64,000 nt of DNA from positions 349,900-413,899 of the forward strand of contig NZ_VAUV01000003.1 of the NCBI RefSeq assembly GCF_005780165.1, in the 5' to 3' direction. Under the pieces are notes generated by a model that saw only the letters and a program-made list of their open reading frames with translations, made no database searches and had not been told where the DNA came from. Shown here piece by piece: positions 1 to 6,911 of the stretch. Source of the stretch: Phragmitibacter flavus. GTDB taxonomy: Bacteria; Verrucomicrobiota; Verrucomicrobiia; Verrucomicrobiales; Verrucomicrobiaceae. Numbering within the stretch: position 1 is the stretch's first letter; the number at the start of each line of letters is the position of its first letter. Position numbers and translations under genes: made by a program.

Positions 1-173
1 TCTTTATTTTTGTAAAGAGTGGTCAATCCCCAGATCTTGTCATAGATGGATTCTTCTTTTTCGGTGGTCACCGCGGCTTCCGTATTCTTGCCAACGCTGG
101 TGGCGATTTCGCCGCCGAAGGCTTGGGTGGACAGCCCCGCGATGAGCAGGAGGAGTGCTGTAGTTGGTTTCAT
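1..173 (-). CDS. Exported protein, N-terminal part only (probable outer-membrane porin)
   Basis: The window begins inside this leftward gene, so only about 57 codons are visible. The ATG at 173 opens a clear export signal (MKPTTALLLLIAGLSTQAFG) followed by a polar stretch and then YDKIWGLTTLYKNK. This kind of mature N-terminus (short acidic linker followed by WGL..LYKN) is one I associate with Verrucomicrobial OprO/OprP-like porins, but that is an inference from a short fragment. The export signal is directly visible; the porin call is weak. No good Shine-Dalgarno is seen upstream. The gene is divergent from the FAD oxidoreductase that starts at 450. Confidence 0.6.
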   Translation of the reverse strand, partial: MKPTTALLLLIAGLSTQAFGGEIATSVGKNTEAAVTTEKEESIYDKIWGLTTLYKNK

Positions 174-449
174 GTGTCGTTGTTGATTTGAGTGTTGTTG
201 TCTGAGGCAGGTGCCTTTTGACGAGTCGCATCGTAGGGCGGCAAAAGAAGGCGTCGAGGCGGGGAGGGTGACCTTTTTGTCACTTTTGAACGTTCTGAAA
301 AGAGGTGTCCAAAACCTCGAAAACGGGACTCTACCTACTGCCGCCATCCCCCTGTTCCTTCGCACAACTGAGGATCCTCACGGTTTTCCTTGTGCTCGCA
401 TCGGCGGTTTCAGATACTTCCATTCCATGCACCACACTCTTCCATTGAT

Positions 450-2621
450 ATGCGCGCTTTGATTTCCACCCTTGCCATTGCCCTCACACTTGTCTCCGCA
501 GGATCGATGCACGCGGAAACTCAAAAGCCTTACGATCTCGTCGTTTATGGCGGCAGCTCCGCCGGCATTGCGGCTGCGGTGCAGATCAAACGCATGGGTG
601 GCACGGTGGTGATCATCGAGCCCAGTCAGCGCATTGGAGGGTTGACCACCGGTGGCCTCGGGCAGACCGACATCGGCAACAAGCATGTCATCGGCGGCAT
701 CGCGCGCGAGTTCTACCAGCAGGTTCGCCAATGGTATAACCTGCCCGAAGCCTGGAAATGGGAACCCCAACCGAAAGACGGAAAATTTGTCGGCACCGGC
801 CAGAGCAAAACCGACGCCAATGAAGACACACTCTGGACCTTCGAACCCAGCGTCGCCCTCACCATCTATCAACGCTGGATCAAGGAAAACGACATTCCCG
901 TGGTCTTCGGTGAACGACTGGACCGCAGCGGCGAAGGCAAGTCAGCCGATCGCGGCGACGGCTTCCACATCGCCAAGCCCGGTTCAGTCGCGAAAGGGGT
1001 CATCAAGGACGGCAACCGCATCACCGCAATTGTCATGGAATCCGGCAAACGATTTGAAGGCCGCCACTTCATGGACGCCACTTATGAAGGCGACCTGATG
1101 GCCGCCGCCGGGGTGGCCTTCACCAAAGGTCGCGAAGGCCGCTCCGTTTACGGTGAAGGTCTCAATGGAGTGCAACTCAGCCAGGCCCGACATCATCAAC
1201 TGGTTGACGGCGTCGACCCTTATGTGATCAAAGGCGATCCAAGCAGCGGGCTGTTGCCCGGCATCGACACCAACGGGCCGTTGGTCGAAGGCGCGAGCGA
1301 TCATCGCATCCAGGCCTACTGCTTCCGCATGTGCCTCACCGATGTTGATGAAAACCGCATCCCCTTTCACAAGCCTGAAGGTTATGACGAACAGCGCTAT
1401 GAACTGCTTTTCCGCAATTACGAAGCCGGAGCCAAAGGTTTTCCGTGGATCAATTCGATGATGCCCAATCGCAAAACCGACACCAACAACCGCGACGGAT
1501 TTTCCACTGACTTTATTGGTCAAAACTACGATTGGCCGGAAGCCAGTTATGACGCTCGTTTAGAAATTCGCGCCAAACATCTCACCTATCAACAGGGCCT
1601 CATGTGGACCCTTGCCCATCATCCTCGCACCCCTGAATACCTTCGCGAAGTCTATTCCAAATGGGGCATGACCAAGGATGAATTCACCGAAGGCGACGGC
1701 TGGCAGGCGCAGATCTATGTGCGGGAAGGACGCCGCATGATCTCCGATCTCGTCATGACGCAGCACCATTGTGAGCGTATCGAAGCCATCGAACACTCCG
1801 TGGGCATGGGCGCTTACACGATGGACTCCCATCATGTTCAACGCCACATCAACGCCGCCGGTCATGTCAAAAACGAAGGCGATGTGCAGGTCGGTGGATT
1901 CCCGCCGTATCCCATCGACTACCGCAGCATCGTGCCGCGCGAATCCGAGTGCAGCAACCTCACCGTGCCCATCGCCCTCAGTGCCTCGCACATCGCCTTT
2001 GGCAGCATCCGCATGGAACCGGTTTTCATGATCCTTGGTCAAAGCGGTGCCACCGCCGCCATGCATGCCATCGAACAGAAGACCAGTTTGCAAAAGGTCG
2101 ACCCCGAAAAACTGAAAGCCAGGCTGCTTGAAGACAAACAGATCCTCGACTACGAAGCTCCCAACCATTACATCAAGCTCAACACTCTCAGCGGGGTGAT
2201 CGTCGACGACACTGAGGCCAGGCTGGAAGGCCCATGGAACAAGGGCTCGTTGCCCTACGGCGTTCACAAGGGTTACCATCACGCCGATCCCGGAGCGGGC
2301 ATTTGCAAGGCGTTCTTCACCCTCCACGTCCCTGCGGACGGCGTCTATTCGGTGCAGCTCGCGTCATTGCCCAATGCCAATCGTTCGACCAAAACTCGTG
2401 TGCGCGTTCGCAGCTCCGCTGGAGCTGAGGAGATGCGCATCGATCAACGATCCAAGCCACCCGTCGATGGGCTTTGGATTCCATTGCAGGAGATCACACT
2501 GAAGGCTGATGAAGAAGTCACGGTATTCATCAGCAACGAAGACAGCGACGGACATGTGATTCTTGATGCGGCGCGGTTGCTGCCCAAGAAGCAAGGTCAC
2601 GGCCGCGGATGGAACTTGTGA
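450..2621 (+). CDS. Exported FAD-dependent oxidoreductase (FAD_oxidored family, xanthan-lyase-like)
   Basis: 723 residues from the ATG at 450. An upstream in-frame codon at 390 would only add 20 residues before the signal peptide. Residues 1-22 form an export signal ending SAGSMHA. A dinucleotide-binding motif follows directly (VVYGGSSAGIAAAVQ, then IIEPSQRIGGLTTGGLG), typical of the FAD_oxidored family often labelled xanthan lyase in Bacteroidota and Verrucomicrobiota. The last 130 residues read as a beta-rich golvesin/Xly-type C-terminal domain (ending DAARLLPKK). Such proteins are thought to act on periplasmic or extracellular carbohydrates or secondary metabolites; the substrate cannot be read from sequence. 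The 3' end overlaps the convergent recombinase gene by 25 bases. Confidence 0.85.
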   Translation: MRALISTLAIALTLVSAGSMHAETQKPYDLVVYGGSSAGIAAAVQIKRMGGTVVIIEPSQRIGGLTTGGLGQTDIGNKHVIGGIAREFYQQVRQWYNLPEAWKWEPQPKDGKFVGTGQSKTDANEDTLWTFEPSVALTIYQRWIKENDIPVVFGERLDRSGEGKSADRGDGFHIAKPGSVAKGVIKDGNRITAIVMESGKRFEGRHFMDATYEGDLMAAAGVAFTKGREGRSVYGEGLNGVQLSQARHHQLVDGVDPYVIKGDPSSGLLPGIDTNGPLVEGASDHRIQAYCFRMCLTDVDENRIPFHKPEGYDEQRYELLFRNYEAGAKGFPWINSMMPNRKTDTNNRDGFSTDFIGQNYDWPEASYDARLEIRAKHLTYQQGLMWTLAHHPRTPEYLREVYSKWGMTKDEFTEGDGWQAQIYVREGRRMISDLVMTQHHCERIEAIEHSVGMGAYTMDSHHVQRHINAAGHVKNEGDVQVGGFPPYPIDYRSIVPRESECSNLTVPIALSASHIAFGSIRMEPVFMILGQSGATAAMHAIEQKTSLQKVDPEKLKARLLEDKQILDYEAPNHYIKLNTLSGVIVDDTEARLEGPWNKGSLPYGVHKGYHHADPGAGICKAFFTLHVPADGVYSVQLASLPNANRSTKTRVRVRSSAGAEEMRIDQRSKPPVDGLWIPLQEITLKADEEVTVFISNEDSDGHVILDAARLLPKKQGHGRGWNL

Positions 2622-3493
2622 TGCACCGCCTTCAAGCGGGTCTGATCGACGTGCGTGTAAATTTGCGTCGTTGAGATATCCGCATGTCCGAGCATCTCCT
2701 GGATCACCCGCAAGTCCGCCCCGCCCTGCAACAAATGGGTGGCAAAACTGTGTCTCAACAAATGCGGATAAATCTTGTCGGCGTCCAGCCCGGCGAGTTT
2801 TGACCGTTCCTTGACGATCTGCCAGATTCTCGCCGTGGTGAGCTTGCCGCCATTGCGATTAAGGAAAATCCAGCTCTGCGTTTTTGCATTTACCAACGCA
2901 GGTCGCGACCCATCAAGATACCGCTGCAAAGCATCCCGCGCCGCGCCGCCAACCGGGATCAAGCGTGTCTTGTTACCCTTCCCCGTCACCCTGATCCAGC
3001 CTTCTTCCAGACTCAACGATTCAAGCCGGGTCGAAGTAACTTCACCGACCCGCAGCCCGCTCGCATACATCAGCTCCAGCATGGCACGGTCGCGAATATC
3101 CAGCGTGGCATCGCCGCTCACGCTCTCCACCAGTTGCTTCATCTGCGGCTCGTTGAGCGTGTCGGGCAGCCACTGCTCGAGCTTTGGGGGAAGGATCGCA
3201 TCGGCAGGATCACCCACTCGCTTTCCACGCACATTCAACCAGCGGAAGAAAATCTTCAACGCCACCAGCTCCAACCTGACCGATGATGCGGCCAGCCCGT
3301 CGGTCCCTTTGCGGTGCATCAGGTAATCGGACAGATCCACCGTCTCCACCGCTGCCACCGATGTTTTTCCACGCTCGTTCCGGCTCCATAGCGCGAAACG
3401 TTCCAACACCCGACGAACCAGAATTTGATAATTGTCCGACAACCCCCGCTCGGTCGCGAGGTGCAGCAGAAAGGCATCAACATCATCCAGCAC
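2597..3493 (-). CDS. xerD: Tyrosine recombinase, XerD/XerC type
   Basis: 298 residues, the normal length for chromosomal Xer recombinases. An N-terminal SAM-like core-binding domain (about 1-95) precedes the catalytic domain. All catalytic residues are visible: R148 in ASGLRVGEV, K172 in TGKGNKTR, the H-x-x-R pair H244/R247 in HLLRHSFATHLL, H270 in LGHADISTTQ, and nucleophile Y279 in IYTHV. This supports a role in resolving chromosome dimers at dif with a partner Xer protein in the cytoplasm. No integrase arm domain or attachment sites are visible, so a mobile-element integrase is less likely. XerD versus XerC cannot be fixed without a phylogeny. The methyltransferase gene lies 42 bases upstream on the same strand. 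Confidence 0.88.
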   Translation of the reverse strand: MLDDVDAFLLHLATERGLSDNYQILVRRVLERFALWSRNERGKTSVAAVETVDLSDYLMHRKGTDGLAASSVRLELVALKIFFRWLNVRGKRVGDPADAILPPKLEQWLPDTLNEPQMKQLVESVSGDATLDIRDRAMLELMYASGLRVGEVTSTRLESLSLEEGWIRVTGKGNKTRLIPVGGAARDALQRYLDGSRPALVNAKTQSWIFLNRNGGKLTTARIWQIVKERSKLAGLDADKIYPHLLRHSFATHLLQGGADLRVIQEMLGHADISTTQIYTHVDQTRLKAVHHKFHPRP

Positions 3494-3535
3494 CTTTTAC
3501 CGATGCGTTACAACCGCACCGCTTTCAACCTGGAT

Positions 3536-4411
3536 TCACCCTTCCTTCTTTTCCCGCGCCAGCCACCAGCAATAACTGCCACTCGGCACCGGCAAAACCC
3601 CCTCCGCGCCGCGCAACTGCATCTCGCCCATTTCAAATTCATCCGCGCCGCGATTGAACTCCTGCTTCATCAAATGATGCAGGCTGATCGGCGTGAGTTC
3701 GGGCGTGTGGCAGGACATCAATACGCCCAGCGGCTGATCCGACATCAAACGCCCGATGGTATTGAGCAACACCGGCAGATCGTTCTCGATCTTGAACACC
3801 TCTCCCTTCGCCCCGCGACCGTAACTTGGCGGATCGAGGATCACCAAATCATAAGCCCGTTCACGACGGATCTCCCGCTCCAAAAACTTGTTCACGTCAT
3901 CCACGATCCAGCGCACCGGGCGGTCATCCAGACCATTCAGCGCCGCATTTTTGCGAGCCCATTCGACCATGCCCTTCGACGCATCCACATGGCAGACCTC
4001 CGCCCCCGCCAATGCCGGTGCCAGCGTGCTGCCACCGGAATACGCAAACAGATTGATCACCCGCGCCGCGCGTCCATGTTTTTTTCGATAAGCTTCGCAC
4101 AACGTGCGGATGCGTTTCCACTGATCGCGTTGCTCCGCAAAGATACCGAGGTGACCAAAGTCGGTGGAACTCAATTGAAACTTGATGCCATCGACCTCAA
4201 TCACCCAGGTGGCGGGGAGTTTTTCGCGTCCCTTCCATTGATTGCCACCTTCGCGATGAAACATCGCCGTCGCCTCACGCCAGCGGGATTCGGGAAGCTG
4301 CTTGCGCCACACGGCCTGCGCACAGGGTCTGGCCAGCACACAGGTTCCAAAGCGCTCCAGCTTCTGGAACCCACCGCTGTCGAGCAATTCGTAATCGTTA
4401 TTGGAAGTCAC
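3536..4411 (-). CDS. Class I SAM-dependent methyltransferase, RlmI/RlmK-like
   Basis: 291 residues. SAM-binding motif I is at 119-128 (INLFAYSGGS), the acidic motif II follows (CHVDASKGMVEWA), and the catalytic DPPSYG is at 193-198. This is the Methyltrans_SAM fold found in the C-terminal half of 23S rRNA cytosine-5 methyltransferases RlmI and RlmK. The N-terminal 110 residues are not an obvious PUA domain, so this is the short, PUA-less version common outside Proteobacteria. Likely role: methylation of rRNA or another nucleic acid base; the target is inferred from family only. It lies in the same direction as xerD and the peptidase gene. Confidence 0.8.
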   Translation of the reverse strand: MTSNNDYELLDSGGFQKLERFGTCVLARPCAQAVWRKQLPESRWREATAMFHREGGNQWKGREKLPATWVIEVDGIKFQLSSTDFGHLGIFAEQRDQWKRIRTLCEAYRKKHGRAARVINLFAYSGGSTLAPALAGAEVCHVDASKGMVEWARKNAALNGLDDRPVRWIVDDVNKFLEREIRRERAYDLVILDPPSYGRGAKGEVFKIENDLPVLLNTIGRLMSDQPLGVLMSCHTPELTPISLHHLMKQEFNRGADEFEMGEMQLRGAEGVLPVPSGSYCWWLAREKKEG

Positions 4412-4456
4412 GTGGATTCCTCTCTAAAAACAGCGCTCCAGCTGACGTGCAAGGGA

Positions 4457-5158
4457 TTATTTGTTTGCGCCCTCAAGACTCGTCAGAAAACCCGTCCACA
4501 GCGCATCGAGATCCATGCCGGTCTTTTTTTTGAACAACGCATCCGAATAGGTGCCGCGCCGCAACGCCAGATTGGCCTCTTGAACAATCAACGGTGCATG
4601 AGTTGTCTCAATCCAGGCCAAAAACGCTCCCGTTACCCGGTAACCTTTGCGATAATGATCGGTGCCGCGATTGATCTTTGGTTGTCCGCCAGGTTCGGCT
4701 TTCCAAAAGCGGATGTAATCGGCAATCCCCTCCACCAGCCACCAGTGTTCCTTTTGCGGTGGATAACCCTGAATCACATGCACCATTTCGTGCAGCACCA
4801 TGCCGATATCCTGTGGCTGTTTTTTGATCCAATCGCGCGAGATGTGGATCGTATGGCCACTGGCATGAGCGACGCCTTTCATCTCAAGGAATATCAGCAA
4901 AATTTCCGGCGGCGGTCTCCAGCCCGGTGTGTCCAGATAGGTCGCGATGATGGGAAACCAAAGCTCCACCATGGCCTTCGCTTGTTGACCCCAGGCTTCG
5001 CATTCAGGTGCTTGGGAACAATCGACATGAACCACCAATTCCTTGCTGGAAAGCGGCTCCAGCAAGGCTGGAACCACGATCACTGGCTTGGCTTTAGCCG
5101 CTGCAAAGCTGCCAACCAAGACCAACAAGATCAGCACCACAGGGCATCGTTGTTTCAT
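4457..5158 (-). CDS. Exported basic-secretory-protein family metallopeptidase
   Basis: 233 residues. Residues 1-23 form a hydrophobic export signal ending FAAAKA. The zinc site HEMVH is at 123-127 (VLHEMVHVIQGY), followed by WLVEGIADYIRF at about 140-151, whose Glu/Asp residues fit the third-ligand region of gluzincin/aspzincin-like folds. This pattern matches the plant basic secretory protein family (BSP, PF04450), found sporadically in bacteria, and the length suits a single domain. Likely a periplasmic or secreted protease; the substrate is unknown. Gene spacing is loose (45 bases to the methyltransferase, 27 to the lactonase). Confidence 0.8.
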   Translation of the reverse strand: MKQRCPVVLILLVLVGSFAAAKAKPVIVVPALLEPLSSKELVVHVDCSQAPECEAWGQQAKAMVELWFPIIATYLDTPGWRPPPEILLIFLEMKGVAHASGHTIHISRDWIKKQPQDIGMVLHEMVHVIQGYPPQKEHWWLVEGIADYIRFWKAEPGGQPKINRGTDHYRKGYRVTGAFLAWIETTHAPLIVQEANLALRRGTYSDALFKKKTGMDLDALWTGFLTSLEGANK

Positions 5159-5185
5159 CCGTATAGAATGACAGAAAACGGCAAA

Positions 5186-6343
5186 TTACTTCAAGGAAAG
5201 AAACTTGATGCAGACCGGAGCTCCAACCTCATGACGCTCGCCGGTCGGAGTCAGTTTGCCAGTGGTCTGATCAATCGCAAACACCACAATGTCATTCGAT
5301 TGCTGACCGGCCGCGATAAGCCACTTGCCCGACGGGTCAACGTTGAAGTTGCGCGGGATCGCCACCACACTCGGAGCGGCTTCGACAAAGGTCAGCTTGC
5401 CCGTCACCTCATCCACCGTGAACGTGGCCAGACTGTTGTGGCCGCGATTGGAGACATACACAAACTTGCCACTTGGATGCGCCACCGTTTCCGCAGTTGA
5501 GAATCCTTCGATAGCCGTTCCTTCCGGCAGGGTGGAGATCGTCTCCAGAGCCTTCAATGCACCTGCATCGGCATCGTAGGAAAAGGAGGTCACAGCCATG
5601 GTCAATTCATTGCAGGCGTAGCCAAATTTTCCGTTTGGATGAAAGGCAAAATGACGTGGGCCGCCACCAGGAGGCACGTTGGCCGATCCGGCTTCATTGG
5701 CCGTCAACGCACCTGTTGCAGGATCGAGTTGATAGACAAACACCCGGTCACAGCCGAGATCGCAGGACAAGGCATAACGGTTATCTGGCGAAGGATAAAA
5801 CGAATGCGCGTGTGGTCCCTTTTGACGACCTTTGGCGTTCACATTCGAGGGAGGACCTTGTTGAATGGCGGTGATGGCATCGCCAATCGACCCGTCTTCC
5901 TTGATAGCCAGCGAGGCCACATGGCCGCTGCCGTAATTGGCCACAAAAAGCACCTTGCCTGTCGCGTCCACACTCACATGACACGGACCCGAACCCTGTG
6001 ACGATTGCTGATTGAGCAGCGTCAGCTTCCCTGAACTTGGGTCGATGGAATAGCTCGACAATCCTCCCTGTTTGCCATCCCCTTCGGCCACTGCATAAAG
6101 AAACTTTTTGGAAGGGTGCAACGCGAGGAAACTCGGTTTGTTGGCCTCCGCCGCCACGCCCATCGGCGTCAGTTTGCCGGAGGTGGAATCCAGTCCGTAA
6201 ACATAAATGCCCTTGCTGGGGCTCTTTCCGCCCGTGTAGGTGCCTACATAGACCAGTTGATCATGTGCTTCGGAAGTCTGAGTCCATGAGACGGACAACG
6301 TGGCTACCAGCGCGACAACAGTGAAGAAGATTCGGCGTTTCAT
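5186..6343 (-). CDS. Exported lactonase, 6-phosphogluconolactonase beta-propeller family
   Basis: 385 residues from the ATG at 6343, which begins an export signal (MKRRIFFTVVALVATLSVSW). A longer in-frame start at 6382 would put 13 residues in front of the signal and is not preferred. The body is a seven-bladed propeller of the Lactonase family (PF10282, E. coli Pgl/YbhE fold), with repeated blade motifs such as YVGTYTG, KFLYAVAEGDG, KFVYVSNRGHNS and KWLIAAGQQSND. Cytosolic members hydrolyse 6-phosphogluconolactone. This one is exported, so it more likely acts on periplasmic sugar lactones or has another role; that is inference. Confidence 0.82.
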   Translation of the reverse strand: MKRRIFFTVVALVATLSVSWTQTSEAHDQLVYVGTYTGGKSPSKGIYVYGLDSTSGKLTPMGVAAEANKPSFLALHPSKKFLYAVAEGDGKQGGLSSYSIDPSSGKLTLLNQQSSQGSGPCHVSVDATGKVLFVANYGSGHVASLAIKEDGSIGDAITAIQQGPPSNVNAKGRQKGPHAHSFYPSPDNRYALSCDLGCDRVFVYQLDPATGALTANEAGSANVPPGGGPRHFAFHPNGKFGYACNELTMAVTSFSYDADAGALKALETISTLPEGTAIEGFSTAETVAHPSGKFVYVSNRGHNSLATFTVDEVTGKLTFVEAAPSVVAIPRNFNVDPSGKWLIAAGQQSNDIVVFAIDQTTGKLTPTGERHEVGAPVCIKFLSLK

Positions 6344-6411
6344 CACTTCACCAACAACCGCAACAAGTGGTCTGGCAAGCACGAAATTGGCATTCTCGGA
6401 GGACGGCCTCT

Positions 6412-6532
6412 TTTGGAATGCGGTGCTTTGCGCCGCTTTGGATGTGGTCGAGCGCAGTGGGAGGAAAGCACCGCCATCAGCCAGTCAACGCGCCCTGCCG
6501 AACCAAAGCGCTGCGGAGCAGCGCACTCCAAA
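6412..6532. repeat. REPIN-like inverted-repeat element
   Basis: Two 30-base arms in inverted orientation bracket about 60 bases between the lactonase and phosphatase genes. Arm 1 (6412-6441) begins TTTGGAATGCGGTGCT; arm 2 (6503-6532), read on the minus strand, begins TTTGGAGTGCGCTGCT. The arms agree at most positions and both end in GCTTTGG. Arm 2 contains a perfect 7-bp hairpin (6508-6514 with 6518-6524, loop GGA); arm 1 has a matching imperfect hairpin. A related half-site lies at 57265-57286. The arrangement (short palindromic units as inverted doublets in intergenic space) is that of REP doublets (REPINs) mobilised by RAYT transposases; no RAYT gene is in this window. Confidence 0.6.
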
Positions 6533-6538
6533 TACTGA

Positions 6539-6865
6539 CTAGGGCAGATACGGAGCACAGCGCATTTTCAACAAGTCGATCAGCGCGGGATCCATGTATT
6601 CGTAATTGTCGGGAATGTTCAATACGACGATGCGCTTGCCGCCCAAGGCATGTTGGAACTTTCGATTGAGACGTTCGCGATGGGTTTTTTCCATCACCAC
6701 GATCAGATCTGCCCACTCAATTTGTTCATGGGAAAGAGGGACTTCGGCGTCGTTGTTGAGTCCTGCCGAATCGACTTCGATGCCCTGATGACCTCTGAAA
6801 ATCGTCTCGGCGGTCGGGCTGCGCAGTTTGTTTTGGGAACAAAGGAAAAGGATGCGCTTGTTCAT
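6539..6865 (-). CDS. Small low-molecular-weight protein tyrosine phosphatase-like protein (COG4551 type)
   Basis: 108 residues from the ATG at 6865. A longer in-frame ORF runs back to 6982, but its 39 extra residues lack family similarity and would overlap the TPR gene. The P-loop C-x5-R is at residues 9-15 (LFLCSQNKLRSPTAE), followed by DSAGL and ADLIVVMEK, as in LMW-PTPs. It is shorter than classical enzymes (about 150 residues) and ends with DNYEYMDPALIDLL, resembling the COG4551 group. Probable cytoplasmic phosphatase, substrate unknown. It lies 46 bases downstream of the TPR gene and may be cotranscribed with exbB/exbD. The REPIN-like element follows its stop codon. Confidence 0.78.
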   Translation of the reverse strand: MNKRILFLCSQNKLRSPTAETIFRGHQGIEVDSAGLNNDAEVPLSHEQIEWADLIVVMEKTHRERLNRKFQHALGGKRIVVLNIPDNYEYMDPALIDLLKMRCAPYLP

Positions 6866-6911
6866 CCCATCGCTACCCAGCTTTTCATTCACGCAATCGC
6901 CCATTCCAAAA

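Noticed and set aside
2597..3493. XerD-like gene as a phage or island integrase
   Set aside because: Length and domain layout fit a housekeeping Xer recombinase, with no att repeats, tRNA insertion or phage genes nearby.
3425..5500. 691-codon open frame on the plus strand
   Set aside because: Antisense shadow of the methyltransferase and peptidase genes; Arg/His/Gln-rich composition typical of a frame opposite high-GC genes.
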